From Clostridiales bacterium (GTDB taxonomy: Bacteria > Bacillota > Clostridia > Oscillospirales > Acutalibacteraceae), in NCBI GenBank assembly GCA_012523185.1, contig JAAYIY010000001.1:32038-96037 (forward strand): a DNA stretch of 64,000 bases, written 5' to 3'. The position numbers were made by a program, and so were the translations under genes. The notes below the pieces were generated by a model. The model was not told the origin of the DNA, did no database searches, and saw only the letters and a program-made list of their open reading frames with translations. Numbering within the stretch: position 1 is the first letter of the stretch; every line of letters begins with the position of its first letter. Of the stretch, positions 37,385-49,479 are shown in pieces.

Positions 37385-37413
37385 GGCAACACCGCGCAAT
37401 GAGCGGTGTTGCC
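37385..37413. repeat. 29-bp solo form of the GGCAACACCGC repeat
   Basis: Exact reverse complement of 9122-9150, flanked by G...C to make a 31-bp palindromic unit. It lies 19 bp upstream of the nfeD -35 box, between divergent transcription units, so here it cannot simply be a terminator. Confidence 0.85.
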
Positions 37414-37604
37414 CTTGTTATACAATTTTAGCGAATTTTATCGTCTGCGGCGTACTTTGTCGATACTCCTTGTCCAATACTCTCCTTTTTTCTAAATATT
37501 TATATACTTTTATGAAAAAATATGATAAAATTAAAAAATCGAAAAGCAGATGAAAGGTGGGATAGGGCAAATCGTTTTTTATTAAAACGAGAAGCCCGTC
37601 TTTT

Positions 37605-37916
37605 ATGGCTTCCGAAATAATAAAAAAAGTGCAGGCCGCGGAAAAAAAGTCGGAGCAGGCATTGTTAAACGCAAGGACTGCCGCCGATTCACTTATATTT
37701 GAGGCCGAAAACCATATTGATGAAGCGGACGCGACGGCAAAAAACCAAGCGGAGATTAAGGCCGGAAGGCTGATAGACACGGCTAAAGGCGCGGCGCGTG
37801 AAAAGGCCATCAAGGCGGAGCGCGAGGCAAGGGAGCTGGGCGCCAAGATGAGGGAGTCTGCCGAAAAAAAACAGTCGGACGTGACGAAAGCTGTCCTTGA
37901 GGCAATCCTTTCATGA
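37605..37916 (+). CDS. ntpF: V-type ATPase peripheral stalk subunit (G/H-like)
   Basis: 103 residues, almost entirely one Ala/Lys/Glu coiled coil (EIIKKVQAAEKKSEQALLNARTAADSLIFEAENHIDEA). It forms the peripheral stalk heterodimer with subunit E (ntpE). First gene of nine in the order F-I-K-E-C-G-A-B-D, as in Enterococcus hirae. The ATG lacks an evident ribosome site; an upstream ATT in the same frame after a stop is possible. It ends 30 bp before ntpI. Confidence 0.88.
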   Translation: MASEIIKKVQAAEKKSEQALLNARTAADSLIFEAENHIDEADATAKNQAEIKAGRLIDTAKGAAREKAIKAEREARELGAKMRESAEKKQSDVTKAVLEAILS

Positions 37917-37946
37917 GCTTAAATCTCCTAAAGGGGAGGGACGACA

Positions 37947-40414
<2,468 letters not shown>

Positions 40415-40438
40415 TATAATTACTTGGGGTGCGGATAA

Positions 40439-41029
40439 ATGACCGGGTTAGAAAAAATAATTGACAAAATAAACGCCGACAGTAAAAAAGCCTGCGAATC
40501 GGTTATCGGCGCCGCAAACGAAACAGTCAAAAAGCTCAAATCAGAGGCGGAAATCAGGCGCGCTGATATGGCGGCGGACATACACGACGATGCTGTTGAG
40601 CGCGCGGCGGAAATCGAAAAAAGGGGAGATTCCGCTGCCCGCCGCATTAACAGGCAAACTCTCCTTAAATTAAAGATAGAAATCATAAACGATGTTTTAA
40701 GGGCGGCGCTTTCGGAAATAAAGAGCCTTGACGACACGGAATATTTTGAGGTTCTTTCAAGGCTTGCCGTTTCACACGCACAAAAAGGGAGCGGCGAGAT
40801 GCTTTTGTCGGCAAAAGACAAAAACCGTCTGCCGGAGGGCTTTATAAGCTCCGTCATTTCACGTCTGCCGGAGGGCTATGAAATTAAGCTTTCGGACAGA
40901 CAGGCTGAAATTGACGGCGGCTTTATTCTTGTTTACGGTGATATAGATGTCAACTGCTCCTTTGACGCGCTCGCGGAGGAAAAACGCGACGAGATTTTAG
41001 AGCGCATATGCGCGGCTGTATTTATTTAG
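40439..41029 (+). CDS. ntpE: V-type ATPase subunit E
   Basis: 196 residues. An N-terminal coiled coil (TGLEKIIDKINADSKKACESVIGAANETVKKLKSEAE, about 1-90) and a C-terminal globular domain (about 100-196) that contacts the A3B3 head. Forms the peripheral stalk with NtpF. ATG behind a TTGGGGTG ribosome site. Follows ntpK by 24 bp. Confidence 0.94.
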   Translation: MTGLEKIIDKINADSKKACESVIGAANETVKKLKSEAEIRRADMAADIHDDAVERAAEIEKRGDSAARRINRQTLLKLKIEIINDVLRAALSEIKSLDDTEYFEVLSRLAVSHAQKGSGEMLLSAKDKNRLPEGFISSVISRLPEGYEIKLSDRQAEIDGGFILVYGDIDVNCSFDALAEEKRDEILERICAAVFI

Positions 41030-41054
41030 CAGGCTATGACGGGAGGAGATCCGC

Positions 41055-42029
41055 TTGCGCGACACAGATTACGCCTTTGGCGTCGCAAAGATAAGATATA
41101 ACGAGCTTTCGCTTTTGACAGCGCAGGAGACGGAGCAGCTCATTTCCTGCGACGGCGTCGGTGCCGTCCTCGGTCTTTTGTCTGACAAGGGCTGGGATGT
41201 TTCCGTCGGCGCGGGCGAAAGCTCCGCGATGCTTGAGAAAGAGGCGGACAAGGCATGGGATTTGCTGAAAGAAGCCGCTCCCGACATAAATGTCCTTAAC
41301 GCCTTGATAATGCCCGATGATTTTCACAACCTCAAAGCTGCGCTGAAATGCCTTCTTTCAAGCGAATGCCCCGACAACCTTTTTGTATATCCGTCAATAA
41401 CCCCGCCCGACCTTGTTTTTAAGGCTGTCAGCGAAAAGCTTTTTGACACCCTCCCTAAGCATCTTGCACAGGCGGCAAAGCAGGGATATGAATCGGCAAT
41501 GTTAAGCCATGGGGCAGGCAGGCTCATAGATATTGTTGTTGACAGGTTTTCAATGGAAGAAAGAATCAAATCGGCTGTAAAGAGCAAAGTACGCGTGCTT
41601 GAGGAAACAGCAAGGCTTTCATGCGCCGCTGCAGACATAAAAATTGCTCTAAGGAGCGCGGCGACAGGCAAGGACGCAGAATTTATGCAAAGAGCCATGG
41701 CGGAAAGCGGGCTGATTGACAACGCGGACCTCATAGAATCGGCGCAAAAGGGCAGGGCGGAGGTGGTGTCAAACATCTCGACTACAGTGCTTTCCGACGC
41801 CGCGGTGCCGATAGGGGAGAGCGATACTGCTTTTGAAAAATGGTGCGATGAAGCTGTGTTCGACATAATAAGCGCCGAGCGTTCATCCGCCTTCGGAGCG
41901 GGTCCGCTGGCGGCTTATTATATGTCGAAAATGATTGAAATAAAAAATGTTCGGATAATAATATCGGCAAAAAACAACAACCTGCCGGAGGAATCAATCA
42001 GGAAAAGGGTGAGAAAAGCTTATGTATAA
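41055..42029 (+). CDS. ntpC: V-type ATPase subunit C (d)
   Basis: 324 residues, all-helical, joining the central stalk to the membrane ring. Family features: RDTDYAFGVAKIRYNELSLL at the start and a conserved C-terminal half (EKWCDEAVFDIISAERSSAFGAGPLAAYYMSKMIEIKNVRIIISAKNN). TTG start behind GGGAGGAG. Overlaps ntpG by 8 bp, so translation is coupled. Confidence 0.94.
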   Translation: MRDTDYAFGVAKIRYNELSLLTAQETEQLISCDGVGAVLGLLSDKGWDVSVGAGESSAMLEKEADKAWDLLKEAAPDINVLNALIMPDDFHNLKAALKCLLSSECPDNLFVYPSITPPDLVFKAVSEKLFDTLPKHLAQAAKQGYESAMLSHGAGRLIDIVVDRFSMEERIKSAVKSKVRVLEETARLSCAAADIKIALRSAATGKDAEFMQRAMAESGLIDNADLIESAQKGRAEVVSNISTTVLSDAAVPIGESDTAFEKWCDEAVFDIISAERSSAFGAGPLAAYYMSKMIEIKNVRIIISAKNNNLPEESIRKRVRKAYV

Positions 42030-42336
42030 GATAGCCGCAATCGGGGACAAGGACAGTGTTTACGGTTTTGCGTCTGTCGGTTTAAGTGTTTTTCCCGAGG
42101 ACGAGGCCGCCGGAGCCGCGCGCACGCTGCGAAAGCTTGCGGAAAGCGGCTACGCTGTTATATACATCACGGAGTTTCTTGCCGCCCAAATTCAAACGGA
42201 GATTGAGCGCTATGGAGAGCAGACAATGCCCGCCGTAATACCGATACCGGGTGTGACGGGGAATAACGGGATGGGTTTAAAAAATGTCAGCAGATCTGTT
42301 GAGCAGGCGGTCGGTTCCGACATATTGTCAGAATAA
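42022..42336 (+). CDS. ntpG: V-type ATPase subunit F
   Basis: 104 residues with the small Rossmann-like subunit F fold (MYKIAAIGDKDSVYGFASVGLSVFP, then VIYITEFLAAQIQTEIERY, PAVIPIPGVTG). It sits on the central stalk next to subunit D. Starts inside the end of ntpC. The symbol follows E. hirae usage (ntpG); other systems call it atpF. Confidence 0.94.
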   Translation: MYKIAAIGDKDSVYGFASVGLSVFPEDEAAGAARTLRKLAESGYAVIYITEFLAAQIQTEIERYGEQTMPAVIPIPGVTGNNGMGLKNVSRSVEQAVGSDILSE

Positions 42337-42364
42337 ATTTCTCGAAAGGGAACGGTAACGATAA

Positions 42365-44137
42365 ATGAGCATAGGAAAAATAACAAAGATTTCAGGCCCG
42401 CTTGTCGTGGCGTCCGGTATGCGTGACGCTAATATGTTCGACGTCGTCCGCGTCAGCGACAAGAGGTTGATTGGTGAAATAATTGAGATTCGCGGCGACA
42501 AGGCCTCAATACAGGTCTATGAGGAAACATCCGGTCTCGGCACGGGAGAGCCTGTCGAGTCAACGGGAGTTCCGCTAAGCGTAGAGCTGGGACCCGGCCT
42601 TATTGGCTGCATTTTCGACGGGATACAAAGACCGCTTGAGGAAATAAGAAAGATCACAGGCAACAACCTGACAAGAGGTGTTGAGGTGCCGTCGCTTAAC
42701 AGGGAAAAGGTATGGCATTTCACGCCTTGCGTCAAGGCGGGCGACAAAGTCGAGAGCGGAGATGTACTCGGCACGGTGTGCGAAACAGACATTGTCCTCC
42801 ACAAGATAATGGCGGCTCCCGGCGTCGGCGGCACTGTAAAATCAATAAGCGGCGGCGATTTTAAGATAACTGACACAGTATGTGTCATCGACGGAGACGA
42901 CAGCTCCGAAACTGCCGTGTCCCTGATTCAGCGCTGGCCTGTCAGAAAGGGCAGACCTTACAGCAAAAAGCTTTCGCCCGACAAGCCGCTGATTACCGGT
43001 CAGCGTGTCATAGACTCGCTGTTTCCGATTGCAAAGGGCGGTGTCGCAGCGATACCGGGCCCATTCGGCAGCGGAAAGACTGTGACGCAGCACCAGCTTG
43101 CGAAATGGGCGGAGGCGGACATTGTCGTGTATATCGGGTGCGGTGAGCGCGGCAACGAGATGACCGACGTTTTAAACGAATTTCCTGAGCTTATAGATCC
43201 CAACACGGGCAAGTCGCTGATGGAGCGCACCGTTTTGATAGCCAACACATCCGATATGCCTGTGGCGGCGCGGGAGGCGTCAATATATACCGGCATAACA
43301 ATTGCCGAATATTTTAGAGATATGGGCTACTCCGTCGCGCTTATGGCGGATTCCACATCGCGGTGGGCGGAGGCGCTGCGTGAGATGTCGGGCAGGCTTG
43401 AGGAGATGCCCGGAGAGGAAGGATACCCGGCTTATCTCGGCAGCAGGCTTGCGCAGTTTTACGAAAGATCCGGCTGCGTCATCTCACTCGGATCAGACAG
43501 GCGCGAGGGCGCGCTTTCAGTAATCGGGGCAGTATCGCCCCCGGGCGGCGACATTTCAGAGCCTGTTTCACAGGCGACTTTGCGCATTGTCAAGGTGTTT
43601 TGGGGGCTTGACGCAAACTTGGCGTATAAGCGGCATTTTCCGGCGATAAACTGGCTCACAAGCTATTCGCTTTACGCGGAGTCGCTCGCTTCGTGGTTTA
43701 ACGCTAATACGGCGCCCGACTGGACGGAACTGCGCGGACGAGTGCTTGCCCTGCTTTCCGAAGAAGCGGCGCTTGACGAAATTGTAAAGCTTGTCGGCAT
43801 GGACGCGCTGTCAGCTTCCGACAGGCTCAAGATGGAGGCGGCAAGGAGCATTCGCGAGGACTTCCTTCACCAGCTTGCTTTCCATGAGGTAGACACTTAC
43901 ACATCCCTCAAAAAGCAATATCTTATGATGAAGTCAGTGCTGCTCTTTTATGACAGCGCCGCCGAGGCTCTTGTTTTGGGAGCAGATATTGAAAAGCTTG
44001 TCAACATTCCTTCACGCGAGGCGGTAGGGCGTTTCAAATATGTGAGCGAAGACAAAACAGACGAAGAATTTGCAAGAATACAATCCATGCTAAGCAGCGA
44101 CATAAGCGCGGCGCTGGAGTCAAAGGAGGAGTTTTAA
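42365..44137 (+). CDS. ntpA: V-type ATPase catalytic subunit A
   Basis: 590 residues. Hydrolyses or makes ATP: Walker [12 protein letters not shown] (K238, T239), catalytic Glu in the GERGNEM segment, Walker B region [15 protein letters not shown]. The non-homologous insertion (about 110-190) typical of A subunits is present. ATG behind GAAAGGGAACGG. The stop codon overlaps the ntpB start by one base. Confidence 0.98.
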   Translation: MSIGKITKISGPLVVASGMRDANMFDVVRVSDKRLIGEIIEIRGDKASIQVYEETSGLGTGEPVESTGVPLSVELGPGLIGCIFDGIQRPLEEIRKITGNNLTRGVEVPSLNREKVWHFTPCVKAGDKVESGDVLGTVCETDIVLHKIMAAPGVGGTVKSISGGDFKITDTVCVIDGDDSSETAVSLIQRWPVRKGRPYSKKLSPDKPLITGQRVIDSLFPIAKGGVAAIPGPFGSGKTVTQHQLAKWAEADIVVYIGCGERGNEMTDVLNEFPELIDPNTGKSLMERTVLIANTSDMPVAAREASIYTGITIAEYFRDMGYSVALMADSTSRWAEALREMSGRLEEMPGEEGYPAYLGSRLAQFYERSGCVISLGSDRREGALSVIGAVSPPGGDISEPVSQATLRIVKVFWGLDANLAYKRHFPAINWLTSYSLYAESLASWFNANTAPDWTELRGRVLALLSEEAALDEIVKLVGMDALSASDRLKMEAARSIREDFLHQLAFHEVDTYTSLKKQYLMMKSVLLFYDSAAEALVLGADIEKLVNIPSREAVGRFKYVSEDKTDEEFARIQSMLSSDISAALESKEEF

Positions 44138-45507
44138 TGCCCAAAGAATACAGAACCATCGAGGAGGTTTCCGGCCCTTTGATGCTTGTTCGTGAAGTTG
44201 AGAACGTCACGTTTAACGAGCTTGGCGAAATAGAGCTTGTAAACGGCGAGAAACGGCGCTGCCGTGTGCTTGAAATAAATGGCTCAAACGCGCTTGTTCA
44301 GCTTTTTGAAAGCTCCGCGGGTATAAATCTTTCGGACAGCAAGGTGCGCTTTTCAGGCAGGCAGATGGAGCTTAGCGTTTCGGAGGATATGCTCGGCAGA
44401 GTTTTTGACGGTCTTGGAAGGCCTATTGACGGCGGACCGGAAATATTGCCCGAAAAAAGATTTGACGTCAACGGAACACCGATGAACCCCGCCGCAAGAA
44501 GCTATCCTGAGGAATTCATTCAAACGGGAGTTTCGGCGATAGACGGGCTTAACACACTTGTCAGAGGTCAAAAGCTGCCGATATTTTCTGCGTCAGGTCT
44601 TCCTCATGCCGATCTTGCGGCACAGATAGCAAGGCAGTCAAAGGTTCCCGGTGCGGACGAGCAGTTTGCCGTCGTTTTCGCCGCGATGGGCATAACATTC
44701 GAGGAGTCGAACTTTTTTGTGGAAAGCTTCAAGGAAGCGGGCGCGCTCGACAGGACGGTCATGTTTTCAAACCTTGCGAACGACCCCGCCATAGAGCGCA
44801 TTGCCACTCCTAAAATGGCGCTCACGGCGGCGGAATATCTTGCTTTTGACAAAGATATGCACGTTCTTGTTATCTTGACGGACATAACAAACTACGCGGA
44901 CGCTCTGCGCGAGGTTTCGGCGGCGCGAAAGGAAGTCCCCGGCAGGCGCGGTTATCCGGGGTATATGTACACAGACCTTGCCGCAATTTATGAGCGTGCG
45001 GGCAGGCAAAAAGGCAAGGCCGGGAGCATCACGTTAATTCCCATTCTTTCAATGCCGGAGGATGACAAGACGCACCCGATTCCCGATTTGACGGGCTATA
45101 TAACGGAGGGACAGATAATTCTCAGCCGCGAGCTTTACAGAAAAGGGATAATGCCCCCCGTCGACGTGCTGCCGTCGCTTTCAAGGCTTAAGGACAAAGG
45201 CATAGGCGAAGGCAAGACAAGGAAAGACCATTCAAACGTGATGAATCAGCTTTTTTCAGCTTACGCAAGAGGAAAAGACGCAAAAGAGCTTATGATAATC
45301 CTCGGTGAGGCGGCGCTGACAGATATCGACAAGCTTTATGCCAAATTTGCCGACGAGTTTGAAAAACGTTATGTTTCACAGGGGTTTACGGCAAACAGGA
45401 CGATTGAGGAGACTCTCGGTTTAGGCTGGAAGCTCTTGAGGATTCTTCCCAGAAGCGAGCTAAAGCGCATAAGCGACGATCTGCTCGACGAATTTTATGA
45501 CGAATGA
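44137..45507 (+). CDS. ntpB: V-type ATPase non-catalytic subunit B
   Basis: 456 residues. Alternates with NtpA in the hexameric head. The P-loop is degenerate as expected ([18 protein letters not shown]), and the Arg finger region [21 protein letters not shown] is present. Start overlaps the last base of ntpA, preceded by AAGGAGG. Confidence 0.98.
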   Translation: MPKEYRTIEEVSGPLMLVREVENVTFNELGEIELVNGEKRRCRVLEINGSNALVQLFESSAGINLSDSKVRFSGRQMELSVSEDMLGRVFDGLGRPIDGGPEILPEKRFDVNGTPMNPAARSYPEEFIQTGVSAIDGLNTLVRGQKLPIFSASGLPHADLAAQIARQSKVPGADEQFAVVFAAMGITFEESNFFVESFKEAGALDRTVMFSNLANDPAIERIATPKMALTAAEYLAFDKDMHVLVILTDITNYADALREVSAARKEVPGRRGYPGYMYTDLAAIYERAGRQKGKAGSITLIPILSMPEDDKTHPIPDLTGYITEGQIILSRELYRKGIMPPVDVLPSLSRLKDKGIGEGKTRKDHSNVMNQLFSAYARGKDAKELMIILGEAALTDIDKLYAKFADEFEKRYVSQGFTANRTIEETLGLGWKLLRILPRSELKRISDDLLDEFYDE

Positions 45508-45543
45508 TTTGCCAAAACCAAACATTAAGGGGGCGATGGCGCA

Positions 45544-46218
45544 TTGGCGACGCTGAATGTCAACCCGACAAGGATGGAGCTTACAAAGCTGAAGACAAAG
45601 CTTGTCACGGCAAGAAGGGGACACAAGCTCCTGAAGGACAAGCGCGATGAGCTTATGCGGATTTTCCTTGAGCTTGTGCGCGAAAACAAAAAATTAAGAC
45701 GCGAAGTGGAGGAGGGCATAAAAGCGGCCAACCAACACATGTCAATCGCGCGTTCTGTCATGAGCGATAAGGCGCTTAATGTCGCCCTGATGCTTCCGTC
45801 GCAGTCGATGAGCCTTGATATAACAGAAAAAAACGTGATGAGCGTTATGATACCCGAATATTCGGCAAAGTTTAAGGCGCCGGACGAGCATGACATATAT
45901 TCATACGGATTTGCCTCCACGTCGAGCGAGCTTGATTTTGCCGTCAAGTCGCTTTTCGACATAATGCCGCAAATGCTGCGGCTTGCGGAGGTCGAAAAGT
46001 CCTGCCGCCTTATGGCCGCCGAGATAGAAAAGACGCGCCGCAGAGTCAACGCCCTTGAGCATGTGATGATACCGAGGTATGAGGACACAATCAAGTTTAT
46101 AACGATGAAGTTAGATGAAAACGAGAGAAGCGCCACAACGCGCCTCATGAAAATAAAGGATATGATGGTGAAGGACGCCATTGAGGCAAAACGCGCCGCC
46201 GATTATAAGGGCGCATAG
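45544..46218 (+). CDS. ntpD: V-type ATPase central stalk subunit D
   Basis: 224 residues; long antiparallel coiled coil starting LNVNPTRMELTKLKTKLVTARRGHKLLKDKRDEL and closing with RRRVNALEHVMIPRYEDTIKFI. Rotor shaft inside the A3B3 head. TTG start behind AGGGGG. Last gene of the ATPase operon; no ntpH or ntpJ (K+ transporter) follows. Confidence 0.96.
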   Translation: MATLNVNPTRMELTKLKTKLVTARRGHKLLKDKRDELMRIFLELVRENKKLRREVEEGIKAANQHMSIARSVMSDKALNVALMLPSQSMSLDITEKNVMSVMIPEYSAKFKAPDEHDIYSYGFASTSSELDFAVKSLFDIMPQMLRLAEVEKSCRLMAAEIEKTRRRVNALEHVMIPRYEDTIKFITMKLDENERSATTRLMKIKDMMVKDAIEAKRAADYKGA

Positions 46219-46259
46219 GGAAGCGCGGCAGGATTAAAAACTTTTAGGGAGCAAGAAGT

Positions 46260-48611
46260 TTGAACAGGTATTATGTCATCAAACCGCACAATTTTTTCAG
46301 AGCATTCGGGTTTTTATGTGCCGCCGCGGTCGTGCTGTTGGTTGTCGGCTGCTCAAATTCAGAAAAAAATCAAGTGATTTCCTTTAATGCTGAATTTCAA
46401 AAGGCAAATCCCGCTGTTTCTGAAAAAAGTCTGCATCTGATTAACCCGGAAAACTTTAACGACACAGTCGCCGAATCAGGCCTGTTGAGCCTTTATATAG
46501 ACGACAAAAGCTACGGAGTGGCGCTTTATCAAAGGAGCGCGACAGAAAAGCCGGAAGCTTACCCCGCCGCCGAACCTGAAAAGAAGCAGGGCAAATATTG
46601 GCTTTCTTTGCCTGCAAGCGCGGGCAAGTCTTACGACTATTCAGCCGCCGCTTTTACCATCGACATATTCTCAAACGGCACGCTACACCATCTCAATTCG
46701 CAGGATAATTCAGTCCTGTTCGGAAATGTTTCGTGCGACGTAATGGGCGATAAGTCAAAGTTTACCGGATATGATATAAAATATGTCGTCACTGTTGACG
46801 AGCAAACAGCCTCAAAGGTGAACAAGATGAAAATCGCCGACAATTTGCTTGAAAAAAGCGATTTCGCAAGCACCGACATTGTTTTTTTAGTCAACATAAA
46901 ATATGATTTGCTTGACGGCAATCTCTATATAACAGCCGTGTGGGAAAACCTTTCGGGGAATGAGTCGGCAGTCGTCACAAGGCTTGGACTGCTGGAGTTT
47001 TTCGGGGCAAGCGCCGACGCGGGCAGCGATGATTTCATTCTTGTTCCCGACGGGTGCGGTGCTGTTATCAAAACGGGCAGGGGGGACAAAAGCTTCAAGC
47101 CGCTTAGCTTTGCCGTGTACGGCGATGCAGACGATAAAGACAGCTATCCCGCGATTTTCCCCGCTTACGGCGCAAAGCAGGGCGACAGCGCCTTTGTCGC
47201 CATAATTGAGCGCGGCGACGCTTGCGCGACAATTTCCGCGGACAGGGCGACGGGAAAAAGCGGACTGAACAAAGTCGGAGTCAGCTTTGAAATTGCCGAA
47301 ACAGCCGAAAAAGTGTCGCACGGGCAAAATGTTATGTACCTTAACAAAATGAGCAATGTCGATGAGGTCAGGCTTTGCGTCAGACTTTTGAGCGGCGGCA
47401 ACGCAAGCTACGGCGGAATGGCCGCGGCTTGCCGCGAACAGTTTATGAGAAACAAGCATATATCCGCAAACACTGTTGCGAATGAGGAATATATGCCTTT
47501 TAATCTTAACATAATCGGCGCTTCGACAGGCAGCTCAAGGCTGATAAAAAGTCTTGAGGCAGTAAAATCGCTCACAACCTTTGAGCAGGCGCAGGATATG
47601 CTTTCAAGGATGAAAGCAAAGGGCATTAACAACATTAACATCAGATATATAGGCGCGCTCGACGGCGGCGTCAACCAAAACAAAACCGGCAGGCTTTCGC
47701 TTTTAAAAAGGCTTGGCGGCAAAAACGGCTTCAAAAAATTGATGGGCTATTCGGCGGCTCAGGGACACAGCTTGTTTATTGACATTAATTTGCTCACATG
47801 GAACGGCGAAAAGCTGCTGACTTACAACGCGGCCGACAGCATCTTCGGCGAAAGCGCCCGCGCTTCGTCAGGCAACATTTTGAGCGGCATAATAGGGCCA
47901 AAAAGCTTTAACAGGCATTTGTTGCGGTTTTCCGCTCTTGAAAAAACAGTCATAGGGCTGCTCACAGACGCAAAGGAGATTTCGTCCGACGGATTTTGCG
48001 TAAATGACGCGGGCAGCCTTCTTTATTCCGACTATTCGGGCGGTTTTACAGACAGGCAGACGGCGTGCGGCATAATCTCCGCAAACATTTCCTCCCTTTC
48101 AAACGGCAGAAAAATTATGATTGACACAGGCAATCTTTATGCCATTAGAAAAGCCGATGTGATTGCCGAGCTGCCGCTTTCACCCGCTGTCGCTGAAAAG
48201 AGAGGGCTTTATGAGGCTGTGCCTTTCGTGCAGATGATCATACACGGCACGGCAGACTATTCAGGCGTGCCTGTCAACCTTTGTGATGACAGTGAAAAAG
48301 CGGCGCTGCGGTTTATTGAATACGGCGCGTGTCTGTCATATGAGTGGTGCTATGAAGACATTGACAATCAAAACGACACGTTTTTTTATGAAGAATGGCT
48401 TAATTCCGCCGCGGCGTTTTATGTGAGGGCAAACGAGACATTGGGCGACCTGCGCGAGACGAGAATGACAAACAATTATGAAACGGAAATACAGGGCGTG
48501 TTCTGCACAGAATATGAAAACGGCGCTGTTGTGTGTGTCAACTACAATGATGAGCCGGCCGATTATAACGGCGTCACAATCAGGGCAAAAAGCTTTATAA
48601 AAATCGGCTGA
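46260..48611 (+). CDS. DUF5696-type lipoprotein
   Basis: 783 residues, TTG start behind AGGGAG. Lipoprotein signal peptide with lipobox VVGC (Cys about residue 31), so it is anchored on the outer face of the membrane. The N-terminal 400 residues are beta-rich (VSCDVMGDKSKFTGYDIKYVV and similar), and the C-terminal part reads like a TIM barrel (FEQAQDMLSRMKAKGINNINIRYIGALDGGV, GHSLFIDINLLTW, DGFCVNDAGSLLYSDY). This layout fits the uncharacterised DUF5696 family, which I associate with carbohydrate loci in Clostridia and Paenibacilli. A polysaccharide-active role is inference. It follows ntpD by 41 bp without a terminator. Confidence 0.8.
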   Translation: MNRYYVIKPHNFFRAFGFLCAAAVVLLVVGCSNSEKNQVISFNAEFQKANPAVSEKSLHLINPENFNDTVAESGLLSLYIDDKSYGVALYQRSATEKPEAYPAAEPEKKQGKYWLSLPASAGKSYDYSAAAFTIDIFSNGTLHHLNSQDNSVLFGNVSCDVMGDKSKFTGYDIKYVVTVDEQTASKVNKMKIADNLLEKSDFASTDIVFLVNIKYDLLDGNLYITAVWENLSGNESAVVTRLGLLEFFGASADAGSDDFILVPDGCGAVIKTGRGDKSFKPLSFAVYGDADDKDSYPAIFPAYGAKQGDSAFVAIIERGDACATISADRATGKSGLNKVGVSFEIAETAEKVSHGQNVMYLNKMSNVDEVRLCVRLLSGGNASYGGMAAACREQFMRNKHISANTVANEEYMPFNLNIIGASTGSSRLIKSLEAVKSLTTFEQAQDMLSRMKAKGINNINIRYIGALDGGVNQNKTGRLSLLKRLGGKNGFKKLMGYSAAQGHSLFIDINLLTWNGEKLLTYNAADSIFGESARASSGNILSGIIGPKSFNRHLLRFSALEKTVIGLLTDAKEISSDGFCVNDAGSLLYSDYSGGFTDRQTACGIISANISSLSNGRKIMIDTGNLYAIRKADVIAELPLSPAVAEKRGLYEAVPFVQMIIHGTADYSGVPVNLCDDSEKAALRFIEYGACLSYEWCYEDIDNQNDTFFYEEWLNSAAAFYVRANETLGDLRETRMTNNYETEIQGVFCTEYENGAVVCVNYNDEPADYNGVTIRAKSFIKIG

Positions 48612-48626
48612 CATAGCTTGACGACA

Positions 48627-48685
48627 AAAAAAACAGCCCTGCCTTAACCTAAGAATGGGGTAAGGCAGGGCGCGTTTGTTTTTTG
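48627..48685. terminator. Bidirectional intrinsic terminator
   Basis: Stem GCCCTGCCTTAACC (48636-48649) with GGGGTAAGGCAGGGC (48657-48671), then GTTTGTTTTTT on the plus strand. A run of eight A residues upstream gives the minus-strand U-tract. Between convergent DUF5696 and GDPD genes. Confidence 0.9.
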
Positions 48686-48698
48686 CGTGAAGCGCCGG

Positions 48699-49436
48699 CT
48701 AACCGCGCAGCTTGAGAGCCGTGTCCGCAAAGTCAGTGATGATGCCGTCGCAGCCCCAATCTAACAGATTTTGTATTGCAAAATCCTTGTTGACAGTCCA
48801 CGGGTTGACGGCTATGCCCGCCTGGTGCGCCTCCTCAATATAATCCTCGTCTACGAGACCGTAAAAAGGATGGACGGCGTCCGCTTTGATGTTTTTTGCA
48901 TAAGCTGTGAAATCATCGCATATCTCACCGCAGTAAGGACTGTTGGGATCGTATAAGATGCCTGTTTTTGTCAGACGGTCAACCTCCTTGCACTCGACAA
49001 GAATTGAAGGCTCAAAGCTTGATATTATCAAGCTGTCAAAAAGTCCGAAATCTTTTACGGTGTTTATTGTTTTCCTGACAATGTCGTTATGCCCTCTTTT
49101 CGGATTTTTGATTTCGATGTTAATAACCTTTAAACCGCCGCACAAATCAAGAAAGTCCTCAAGACGCGGAATTTTTGTGCCTTCAAAATCCTTTGAAAAA
49201 TATGAGCCGAAATCAAGCTTTAACAGCTCGTCAAGCGTGAGGTCGGCAATGAGCCCGCCGCCGTTTGAAGTTTCGTCAATGCTATAGTTATGGCAGACGA
49301 CGACAAAGCCGTCTTTAGTGAGATGGACATCATTTTCAAAGCCGTCAACGCCCATTTCCAAAGCTTTTTGAAATGCGGGGATTGTGTTTTGCGGCGCGAT
49401 TTTGTTTGCGCCGCGGTGAGCGATAATATTTGTCAT
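48699..49436 (-). CDS. Glycerophosphodiester phosphodiesterase
   Basis: 245 residues, TIM-barrel GDPD with HRGANKIAPQNTIPAF (catalytic His and Arg at the N-terminus), FENDVHLTKDGFVVVCHN (metal Glu/Asp and second catalytic His) and a late WTVNKDFA strand. Hydrolyses glycerophosphodiesters to glycerol-3-phosphate and an alcohol. No signal peptide, so cytoplasmic. The start is ATG (TNIIAHRG) behind AAGGAGG; an ATG eight codons upstream lies before the ribosome site. Last gene after the Gfo/Idh gene (43-bp gap) in a likely operon. Confidence 0.95.
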   Translation of the reverse strand: MTNIIAHRGANKIAPQNTIPAFQKALEMGVDGFENDVHLTKDGFVVVCHNYSIDETSNGGGLIADLTLDELLKLDFGSYFSKDFEGTKIPRLEDFLDLCGGLKVINIEIKNPKRGHNDIVRKTINTVKDFGLFDSLIISSFEPSILVECKEVDRLTKTGILYDPNSPYCGEICDDFTAYAKNIKADAVHPFYGLVDEDYIEEAHQAGIAVNPWTVNKDFAIQNLLDWGCDGIITDFADTALKLRG

Positions 49437-49479
49437 TTTAAAAACCTCCTTGTCGGACACTTCGGCTTGCCAAGATTTG

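Larger units (their letters stand above)
37293..37604. other. 312-bp divergent control region (nfeD / V-ATPase)
   Basis: Contains the nfeD promoter on the minus strand, a 29-bp palindromic repeat at 37385-37413, and a weakly matching plus-strand promoter for the V-ATPase operon (TTGTCC at 37470, 17-nt spacer, TAAATA at 37493). The ntpF start codon has no clear Shine-Dalgarno. Confidence 0.5.
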
